Source of the DNA: Thermoflexus hugenholtzii JAD2
GTDB taxonomy: Bacteria > Chloroflexota > Dehalococcoidia > UBA2979
Direction: 5' to 3'
DNA length: 5,045 nt
NCBI GenBank assembly: GCA_945889565.1
Contig: CAMDBZ010000135.1
Span: 1-5,045, forward strand
The translations under genes and the position numbers were made by a program. Below are positions 1 through 5,045 of this stretch, in pieces. The notes beneath the pieces were generated by a model, which saw only the letters and a list, made by a program, of their open reading frames with translations, was not told the origin of the DNA and did not search any database. Positions within the stretch are counted from its first letter, which is position 1; each line of letters opens with the position of its first letter.

Positions 1-637
1 GCCGGCGCGTCTCCTCCGGACTCGCGCCGATGGGGATGTGGTTGCCCATCGACTTGCTCATCTTCGCCTGGCCATCGAGGCCGCGCACGAGCGGCGTGGC
101 CGTGTGCACGGACTGCGGCTCGGGGAACGTGTCGCCGAAGCGACCGTTGAACTTGCGCGCGATCTCGCGCGCGAACTCGATGTGCGGCTCCTGGTCGACG
201 CCGATCGGCACGATGGAGGCGCGGTACAGGAGGATGTCGGCGGCCATCAGCACGGGGTAGCCGACCAGGCCGAGGTTCACGTTCTCCGGCTGCTGGCGCA
301 CCTTCTCCTTGAACGTGGGCACGCGCGTCAGCACGCCGAGCGGCGTGAGCATCGCGAAGTACTCGGCGAGCTCCATGACCTCGGGCACGTGCGACTGCAC
401 GAAGATGATCGAGCGTTCGGGGTCGACGCCGGCGGCGAGCATGACCGTGGCCGAGGTGAGCGAGTTGTCGCCGACCTGGCGGGCGTCCTCGAGCGTGGTC
501 AGCGAATGCACGTCGACGGCGCAGTAGATGCAGTCGTAGGAGTCCTGGAGCGCGACATAATTGCGGATCGCGCCGAGGTAGTTGCCGATGTGCTGTTCGC
601 CGGTGACCCGGAAGCCCGAGAAGACGCGCTCGGCCAC
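1..637 (-). CDS. trpS: Tryptophan--tRNA ligase, N-terminal 212 residues (3' end cut by window edge)
   Basis: This cytoplasmic class Ic aminoacyl-tRNA synthetase charges tRNA-Trp with tryptophan using ATP. I translated it by hand from the reverse strand; it is open from a GTG at 637 to the left edge. The start MAERVFSGFRVTGEQHIGN carries the class I HIGH-type motif as HIGN (residues 16-19), usual for TrpS. QQPENVN (115-121), a PVLMAADILLY block (128-138) and GVDQ (146-149) follow in the Rossmann catalytic domain, and AKMSKS (191-196) is the second ATP-binding signature. Motif spacing matches standard bacterial TrpS of about 330 residues, so roughly the last third (anticodon-recognising helical part) is missing only because the window ends. 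GTG is chosen because GAAGGGA lies 7 nt upstream and the N-terminus then fits the family. It is divergent from the small gene at 798. No frameshift is seen. Confidence 0.96.
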   Translation of the reverse strand, partial: MAERVFSGFRVTGEQHIGNYLGAIRNYVALQDSYDCIYCAVDVHSLTTLEDARQVGDNSLTSATVMLAAGVDPERSIIFVQSHVPEVMELAEYFAMLTPLGVLTRVPTFKEKVRQQPENVNLGLVGYPVLMAADILLYRASIVPIGVDQEPHIEFAREIARKFNGRFGDTFPEPQSVHTATPLVRGLDGQAKMSKSMGNHIPIGASPEETRR

Positions 638-644
638 GGTGCGG

Positions 645-651
645 TCCCTTC
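645..651 (-). promoter_or_regulatory. Ribosome-binding site deciding the trpS GTG start
   Basis: On the minus strand GAAGGGA sits 7 nt before GTG at 637. No ATG gives a family-like N-terminus, so this purine-rich site is the main support for the start. A second, nearly identical copy of the same stretch lies directly upstream (652-661). Confidence 0.6.
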
Positions 652-785
652 GCGGCCCTTCGTTCGGGTCGAGGCGCGCGCTCGCCACGCGTATCGGGGT
701 TCTGCCGAGGGGCGGGCGGACCTCTCGATGATAGCGTCGGGTGTGGCCCGGCCGCCATCGGGGTGGCGAGCGAGGGCCTGAGCCA

Positions 786-791
786 AGGAGG
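786..791 (+). promoter_or_regulatory. Strong Shine-Dalgarno for the 78-aa gene
   Basis: AGGAGG lies 6 nt before ATG at 798. A second ATG at 794 is in another frame and only 2 nt from the site, too close for efficient initiation. This site therefore selects 798 and also argues against the in-frame ATG further upstream at 741. Confidence 0.75.
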
Positions 792-797
792 GCATGG

Positions 798-1034
798 ATG
801 GCGCGCAGCCACCTGGCGAATGCCGCCGTCGCGATGGCAGCAGTCGGGCTGCTCGTGCCCGGCCTCGCCTCCCCCGACGCCGAGGAGCGCGGTCACGGCG
901 GACGCGACCCGCGCGTGAGCGAGGCGCAACTGCTGCCGCTGCTCGCCACTGCGCTTGCCGTCGTCGCCGCGATCTATGTGCTCGCCTCGCGCGCCTGGGA
1001 CACGCGGCAACAAGCCGCCGGTCACTCGCCGTGA
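798..1034 (+). CDS. Small hypothetical membrane or exported protein, 78 aa
   Basis: I do not recognise a family. The frame starts at ATG 798, chosen for AGGAGG at 786-791, and stops at TGA 1032-1034. It shows a short N-terminus with one Arg, then a hydrophobic stretch (about residues 6-24, ending PGLA before SPDAEE) that could be a signal peptide cut near residue 24 or an uncleaved membrane helix. A charged, Gly/Arg/Asp/Glu-rich loop (25-44) follows, then a clear second hydrophobic helix (about 45-63, LLPLLATALAVVAAIYVLA) and a short polar tail ending GHSP. There are no cysteines and no catalytic motif. Either a two-helix hairpin with both ends inside or an exported protein with one C-terminal anchor would fit. 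Third codon positions are mostly G or C, like the neighbours. It stands alone on the plus strand, divergent from trpS and convergent with argS. Function is unknown; coding status rests on the ribosome-binding site, hydrophobic pattern and codon bias. Confidence 0.68.
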   Translation: MARSHLANAAVAMAAVGLLVPGLASPDAEERGHGGRDPRVSEAQLLPLLATALAVVAAIYVLASRAWDTRQQAAGHSP

Positions 1035-1054
1035 TGGGCGGCTCCTGCGTGCGG

Positions 1055-1078
1055 GGCGGCACCGGAGCGGTGTCCGCC
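1055..1078. terminator. Strong GC hairpin between convergent genes, possible bidirectional terminator
   Basis: GGCGGCACCG and CGGTGTCCGCC form a 10-bp stem with a GAG loop and one bulged T (1073). It lies 20 bp after the small gene's stop and about 40 bp after the argS stop on the other strand. No T-run follows on either strand, so it is not a classical intrinsic terminator; position between convergent genes is the main support. Confidence 0.4.
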
Positions 1079-1082
1079 TGAA

Positions 1083-1104
1083 GCTCCCACGGAGCGTGCG
1101 TTTT
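1083..1104 (+). terminator. Short hairpin followed by TTTT, candidate terminator for the 78-aa gene
   Basis: GCTCC-CAC-GGAGC gives a perfect 5-bp stem with a 3-nt loop (1083-1095). TTTT follows at 1101-1104, separated by GTGCG. The stem is short and the T-run is brief and offset, so this is a weak candidate. It may act with the stronger hairpin at 1055-1078, and for argS transcripts it is the first structure met after the stop codon. Confidence 0.3.
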
Positions 1105-1116
1105 ACATTGTTCGTA

Positions 1117-2778
1117 TTACATGTGGTCGGGGGCGCTGATGCCCATCAGGCCGAGCGTGCTCGCGAGCGCGATCTGCGTCGCCTGCAACAGCAACAGGCG
1201 CGAGCGCGTGAGTTCGGCGTCGTCTGTGATCACGCGGCACTGCGTGTAGAAGCCGTGGAACGCCTGCGCGAGACTCTGCGCGTACGCGGGCAGCTGCTGG
1301 GTCTCCAGCGTTTCGACCACCCCATCCACGACCTCCGGGAGTAGCAGCAGCCGGCGCAGCAGCAGCTGCTCGGCGTCGTGCATCAGGAGCTCGGTGCGCG
1401 CGCCGTCAGCGCTCAGCCCCTGCTCGGCGGCGCGTGCGAGCACGCTCGCGATGCGCGCGTGCGCGTACTGCACGTAGTACACGGGGTTCTCGTCGGAGCG
1501 CTGCTGCGCAAGCTCGAGATCGAACTCCATCGTCGAGCCCGATGAGGGGGTGAGGAAGAAGAAGCGCGCGGCGTCGGCGCCGACCTCCGCGACGACGTCG
1601 CGCAGCGTCACGATCTCGCCGGCGCGCTTGGACAGCGGCACCACCTCCGCGCCGCGCCGCAGCGTGACGAGCTGGTAGAGCAGCACGTCGAGCGCGGCCG
1701 GGTCGCCGCCGACGGCGCCGACGGCGGCCTTCACGCGCGACACGTGGCCCTGGTGATCGGCGCCCCAGATGTCGATCACGCGGTCGAAGCCGCGCGTGAT
1801 GAACTTGTCGTAGTGGTACGCCACGTCCGACGCGAAGTACGTCGGCACGCCGTCCGAGCGAATCAGCACGTTGTCCTTCGACTCGCCGAGCTGCGACGAT
1901 GCGAACCACACCGCGCCCTCACGCTCGACGACGTGCCCACCGGCGCGCAGCAGCGCGAGCGCGCGGTCGTACGGGCCGCCTTCGGCGCGCAGCGAGCGCT
2001 CCGAGAACCAGCGGTCGTAGCGCACGCCGAGCGCCGCGAGGTCCAGCTCGATCTGCGCGATCATGCGCCGCATGCCCTCGTCGCCGAGCGCGGGGTCGGG
2101 CTCGGCGCCCTCGGGGCGCAGGAAGGCGTCGCCGTGGTCGGCGCGGATCGCCTCGGCGATCTCGAGCATGTAGCCGCCGGGGTAGCCGTCCTCCGGGATC
2201 GGCACGTCGCGACCGAAGAGCTGCTGGTAGCGCGCGTAGAGCGTGCGCGTGAAGACGGCGATCTGCGTGCCGGCGTCGTTGACGTAGTACTCCTGCTCGA
2301 CGTCGTAACCGGCGGCGCGCAGCACGAGCGCGAGCGTGGAGCCGATGGCGGCGCCGCGGCCGTTGCCGACGTGCACGGGGCCGGTCGGGTTGGCGGACAC
2401 GTACTCGACCTGGATGCGACGGCCGTGGCCGCGGTCCACGGTGGCGAAGCGCGCGCCGGCCTCGACGACTGCGCGCGCTTGCGCGGCGACCCAGCCGGGA
2501 TCGAGGTGGAAGTTGAGGAAGCCGGGCGGCGCGACGCGTACGGCGCCGACGGCGGGGTGGGCGGGCACGCGCGCGCGCAGCGCCTCGGCCACGTCGACGG
2601 CTTTCATGCGCGCGAGGCCCTGGATGCGCAGCGGGAGGTTGGCGGAGTAGTCGCCGTGCTCGGGGCGCGCGGGGTGCTCGACCTGGATCGGGGGTGCGGC
2701 GAAGGGCGGCAGCGCGCCGTCCGCCTGCGCGGCGGCCAGCGCTTGCGCCACGAGCCCGGCGACCTCGTCGCGGATCAT
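1117..2778 (-). CDS. argS: Arginine--tRNA ligase, complete, 553 aa
   Basis: ArgS attaches arginine to tRNA-Arg in the cytoplasm; unlike most synthetases, the family needs tRNA present for amino-acid activation. The order of parts is complete. The N-terminal tRNA D-loop-recognising domain (about 1-90) contains PEHGDYSANLPL (39-50) and PPGFLNFHL (84-92). The class I catalytic core has SANPTGP (128-134), the HIGH-type motif HVGN (136-139), YVNDAG (165-170) and WGADHQGHV (338-346); PLSKRAG (381-387) sits where KMSKS would be. The DALR anticodon-binding domain starts near ENPVYYVQYAHARI (430-443) and ends with the typical GISAPDHM C-terminus. Length fits the usual 550-590. ATG at 2778 is preceded by GAGG about 7 nt upstream (2786-2789). 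It follows recG on the same strand after 112 bp, so co-transcription is possible, and it converges with the 78-aa gene. The HVGN and PLSKR variants are discussed in the findings. Confidence 0.97.
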   Translation of the reverse strand: MIRDEVAGLVAQALAAAQADGALPPFAAPPIQVEHPARPEHGDYSANLPLRIQGLARMKAVDVAEALRARVPAHPAVGAVRVAPPGFLNFHLDPGWVAAQARAVVEAGARFATVDRGHGRRIQVEYVSANPTGPVHVGNGRGAAIGSTLALVLRAAGYDVEQEYYVNDAGTQIAVFTRTLYARYQQLFGRDVPIPEDGYPGGYMLEIAEAIRADHGDAFLRPEGAEPDPALGDEGMRRMIAQIELDLAALGVRYDRWFSERSLRAEGGPYDRALALLRAGGHVVEREGAVWFASSQLGESKDNVLIRSDGVPTYFASDVAYHYDKFITRGFDRVIDIWGADHQGHVSRVKAAVGAVGGDPAALDVLLYQLVTLRRGAEVVPLSKRAGEIVTLRDVVAEVGADAARFFFLTPSSGSTMEFDLELAQQRSDENPVYYVQYAHARIASVLARAAEQGLSADGARTELLMHDAEQLLLRRLLLLPEVVDGVVETLETQQLPAYAQSLAQAFHGFYTQCRVITDDAELTRSRLLLLQATQIALASTLGLMGISAPDHM

Positions 2779-2890
2779 CGGCCTGCCTCGACTCGTTTGC
2801 GCGTGCGGCTGCCGGTAGCGTGCACCCGGCCGTTCGAGTCTAGCGGCCGCGTGGTGGTGGGGGTAGGCGCGGAGCCGGTGGCACCCGGCG
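2779..2890 (-). repeat. recG-argS gap with two related inverted repeats
   Basis: The gap holds two similar GCCGG...CCGGC inverted repeats: 2811-2830 (10-nt loop) and 2874-2889 (6-nt loop). Both begin GCCGGT and end in CACCCGGC; GCACCCGGC is an exact direct repeat (2822-2830 and 2881-2889). The second starts one base beyond the recG stop. Neither has a following T-run, so termination of recG is not clearly shown. A poor -10-like TAGACT (2837-2842, minus strand) has no -35 partner, leaving it open whether argS has its own promoter. Confidence 0.35.
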
Positions 2891-5045
2891 CTAGTGGATC
2901 TCGGCGAGCACGTCGTGGTCGAGGCGGGCGACGAGCTGGCGCACGCCGGCGTGGTCGGGCGCGGTGAGGCGCGGGTCGGCGTCGAGTAGCAGCTCGGCCT
3001 CGTGGCGCGTGGTCGCGATGAGCTGCGGGTCCAGCAGCGATGCGACGTGCAGCGAGGGCAGGCCTGCCTGGCGCGTGCCGAAGGTGTCGCCCGGGCCGCG
3101 CAGCTCGAGGTCCGCCTGGGCGAGCGCGAAGCCGTCGCGGGTGCGCGCGACGAGCGACAGCCGTTCCTCGGCCTCGGGCGTGGGGTCGTCGGCGAGCAGG
3201 AAGCACACCGACGGGTCGTTGCCGCGGCCGACGCGGCCGCGGAACTGGTGCAGCTGGGCGAGCCCGAAGCGGTCCGCGCCTTCGATCAGCATGACCGTGG
3301 CGTTCGGCACGTCGATGCCGACCTCGACGACGGAGGTGGAGACGAGGATCGCCGCCTCGTTCGCGGCGAAGGCGGCCATCGCGCGCTCCTTGTCGGCGGC
3401 AGGCATGCGGCCGTGCAGGAGCGCGATGCGATCGGCGAGCTCCGGGAACTCGCGCGTGCGCAGGCGCTCGTACTCCTCGGTCGCGGCGCGCGAGCTGACG
3501 GCGTCCGAGCCCTCGACGAGCGGGCAGATCACGAAGCCCTGGCGCCCCGCGGCCACCTCCGCGCGCAGCACGTCGAAGGCCTCGCGACGGCGGTCGGGCG
3601 GCAGCCAGCGCGTCTCGATGGGCACGCGGCCGGGCGGGAGCTCGTCGATCACCGAGAGGTCGAGGTCGCCGTACACCGTGAGCGCGAGCGAGCGCGGGAT
3701 CGGCGTGGCGGTCATCACCAGCAGGTGCGGGCTGCCGCCCTTCTCGCGCAGCGCCGAACGCTGCATTACGCCGAAGCGATGCTGCTCGTCGACGATGGCG
3801 AGCGCGAGCCGCTCGAACTCGACGCCGCCCTGGATGAGCGCGTGCGTGCCGAGCACGATCTGCGCGCCGCCGTGGCGGATCGCGTCGAGCGCATCGCGCC
3901 GCTCACGCGCGCGCGTGGCGCCGGTCAGCAGCACGACCCGCAGCGGGCGCGGCAGGAACGGCAGCGAGACCAGGCCGTGCAGCGGCGGCGCGGGCTCGCC
4001 GGCGAGCAGCGCGCAGATCGTGCGGAAGTGCTGCTCCGCCAGCACCTCGGTGGGCGCCATCAGCACCGCTTGCGCGCCCGCGGCGACGACGCCGAGCATG
4101 GCGGCCAGCGCGACGACCGTCTTGCCGGAGCCCACATCGCCCTCGAGCAGGCGCGCCATGGGCACGGGGCGCGCGAGGTCGGCGAGCACATCGTCGAGCG
4201 CGCGCGCCTGCGCGCCGGTGAGCGTGTACGGCAGCGTCGCGCAGAACGCCGCGGCGGCCGCGCGACCGTCGAGCTGCGGCGCGTCGCCCTGCGCCTGCCA
4301 CAGTCGCTTGCGGCCGACCACGCCGATCTGGATCGCCAGCAGCTCGTCGAACGCGAGCCGCCGGCGCGCGGCGGCGAGATCGTCGACGCTGTCCGGGTAG
4401 TGCGCCTGGCGCACTGCCTGGATGAGGGGGAGCAGGCCGTGACGCTCGCGCAGTGAGGCGGGCAGCGGGTCGGCGAGGCGGTCCGCGAAGCGCTCGAGCA
4501 GCGTCGACAGCACGTCGCGCAGGCGGCGCTGCGGGAGCCCCGCGGTGAGGTGGTACACCGGCACGAGCCGGCCCGTGTGCGTACCGCTCGCGTCGGCGCG
4601 CTCGAGCTCCGGGTTGTTGAACGCGGGGCGGCCGCGGAAAGCTGACACCATGCCGGAGACCGCGACGTGCGTGCCGGGCGCGAGCTGGCGCGCCATGAAC
4701 GGCTGGTTGAACCAGATCAGCTGCACACGCGCGCCGCTCTCGTCCGACAGCCACGCATCGGTGCTGCGCATGCGGCCGCCGCGGCCCATCCGCACCTCCT
4801 GCGCGCGGTCGATGGTGCCGTGCACCGTCTGCTCGATGCCGACGCGCAGCTGCGACACCGGCACCGCGCGCGTGAAGTCGTGATGCCGATACGGGTAGTA
4901 GCGCAGCGCCTCGCCGACGGTGCGCACGCCGAGCCGTTCGAAGCGCTCGATCATCGCACCGCCGATGCGCAGGCCCGCCTGGGCGAGCGGCAACTCGAGC
5001 GCGCCCGCACCCGCGGGCAGGTCCGCGATGGCGGTGCGGGCCGTT
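2891..5045 (-). CDS. recG: ATP-dependent DNA helicase RecG (5' end cut by window edge)
   Basis: RecG is a superfamily 2 DNA translocase that regresses stalled replication forks and branch-migrates Holliday junctions and R-/D-loops. Numbering from the TTG at 4993, parts in order are: a helix-hairpin-helix-like start (8-30), the OB-fold wedge domain (about 45-140, with aromatic loop WFNQPF at 94-99), a Q-like LTGAQ (258-262), Walker A GDVGSGKT (285-292), motif Ia APTEVLAEQH (313-322), DEQH motif II (402-405), TATPIPRS motif III (428-435), STSVVEVGIDVP motif V (552-563), QFRGRVGRG motif VI (583-591) and the RecG-specific TRG region DLELRGPGDTFGTRQAG (628-644). It ends at TAG 2891-2893. All key residues are present. 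The frame stays open through 17 further codons to the right edge, TTG 4993 has no Shine-Dalgarno, and related RecG proteins carry N-terminal extensions, so the true start is probably outside the window. argS follows after 112 bp. Confidence 0.97.
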   Translation of the reverse strand, partial: TARTAIADLPAGAGALELPLAQAGLRIGGAMIERFERLGVRTVGEALRYYPYRHHDFTRAVPVSQLRVGIEQTVHGTIDRAQEVRMGRGGRMRSTDAWLSDESGARVQLIWFNQPFMARQLAPGTHVAVSGMVSAFRGRPAFNNPELERADASGTHTGRLVPVYHLTAGLPQRRLRDVLSTLLERFADRLADPLPASLRERHGLLPLIQAVRQAHYPDSVDDLAAARRRLAFDELLAIQIGVVGRKRLWQAQGDAPQLDGRAAAAAFCATLPYTLTGAQARALDDVLADLARPVPMARLLEGDVGSGKTVVALAAMLGVVAAGAQAVLMAPTEVLAEQHFRTICALLAGEPAPPLHGLVSLPFLPRPLRVVLLTGATRARERRDALDAIRHGGAQIVLGTHALIQGGVEFERLALAIVDEQHRFGVMQRSALREKGGSPHLLVMTATPIPRSLALTVYGDLDLSVIDELPPGRVPIETRWLPPDRRREAFDVLRAEVAAGRQGFVICPLVEGSDAVSSRAATEEYERLRTREFPELADRIALLHGRMPAADKERAMAAFAANEAAILVSTSVVEVGIDVPNATVMLIEGADRFGLAQLHQFRGRVGRGNDPSVCFLLADDPTPEAEERLSLVARTRDGFALAQADLELRGPGDTFGTRQAGLPSLHVASLLDPQLIATTRHEAELLLDADPRLTAPDHAGVRQLVARLDHDVLAEIH

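Larger units (their letters stand above)
638..797. promoter_or_regulatory. Divergent intergenic region between trpS and the 78-aa gene
   Basis: These 160 bp must hold the start signals for trpS (leftward) and the small gene (rightward), since both genes point away from it. For trpS, the best -10-like hexamer is TATCAT on the minus strand (728-733, five of six matches to TATAAT), but no recognisable -35 lies 16-18 bp upstream of it; it would give a leader of about 80 nt. I found no good promoter hexamers for the rightward gene. The region also contains a tandem imperfect repeat next to the trpS start (641-661). No T-box, riboswitch or attenuator with a leader peptide could be recognised. Confidence 0.4.

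Noticed and set aside
638..733. Possible T-box leader before trpS, because GGGACCGCACC resembles the T-box consensus
   Set aside because: The essential TGGN bulge is missing, the leader is only about 80-95 nt, and no Trp specifier stem or terminator could be seen.
38..781. Plus-strand frame of 247 codons opposite trpS
   Set aside because: It is rich in His, Arg, Ala and Glu as expected for the antisense of a high-GC gene, and trpS on the other strand is unambiguous.
741..797. Upstream ATG at 741 as start of the small plus-strand gene
   Set aside because: It adds 19 Arg/Gly/Pro-rich residues before the signal-like segment and has no good ribosome-binding site, whereas ATG 798 has AGGAGG 6 nt upstream.
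499..1062. Minus-strand frame of 187 codons covering the trpS start and the 78-aa gene
   Set aside because: It is Arg/Ala-rich with no motif and overlaps trpS in another frame; the plus-strand 78-aa frame has the ribosome-binding site and hydrophobic pattern.
2866..2890. T-box-like GGGTGCCACC on the minus strand between recG and argS
   Set aside because: It misses one core base, lies directly after the recG stop with no room for a stem I, and is better explained as one half of the local inverted repeat.
1744..2967. Long plus-strand frame (407 codons) opposite argS
   Set aside because: It is a high-GC antisense shadow: the product is a compositionally biased run of Arg, Ala, Val, Asp and His with no family motifs, while the opposite strand encodes an intact ArgS.
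2964..4456. Two long plus-strand frames (478 and 484 codons) opposite recG
   Set aside because: Both are low-complexity shadows (Ser/Arg/Ala-rich and Arg/Glu/Ala-rich) on the antisense of an intact RecG with all helicase motifs.

Overview
This high-GC window (about 70% by eye, with G/C-rich third codon positions) is ordinary bacterial housekeeping DNA. It holds three long genes on the minus strand and one small gene on the plus strand. From right to left: recG (branch-migrating DNA helicase, 5' end running off the right edge), argS (arginyl-tRNA synthetase, complete, 553 aa), a 78-residue two-hydrophobic-segment protein on the plus strand, and trpS (tryptophanyl-tRNA synthetase, 5' part only, running off the left edge).

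The best guess for the organism is a high-GC member of the Chloroflexota, possibly Dehalococcoidia-like. This is inferred from the style of RecG (opening LPLAQA and an N-terminus that stays open beyond the window, a WFNQPF wedge loop, an extra segment between motifs Ia and Ib) and of ArgS (HVGN instead of HVGH, SKRAG instead of KMSKS). It rests on remembered family patterns, not a search; a high-GC actinobacterium is the main alternative.

Layout: trpS starts at a GTG (637) and reads left. A 160-bp divergent intergenic region separates it from the small gene (798-1034), which has a textbook AGGAGG ribosome-binding site. The small gene converges on argS (stop at 1117) across an 82-bp gap containing two hairpins that probably serve as terminators. 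argS is preceded, after 112 bp, by recG on the same strand, so the two could be co-transcribed; the gap carries two related inverted repeats.

The two synthetases supply Trp-tRNA and Arg-tRNA for translation, and RecG remodels stalled forks and recombination intermediates. No pathway links all of them. The only gene here without a recognisable family is the 78-aa membrane or exported protein. I found no mobile elements, CRISPR, tRNA/rRNA genes or defence-type systems, and no convincing undescribed system.
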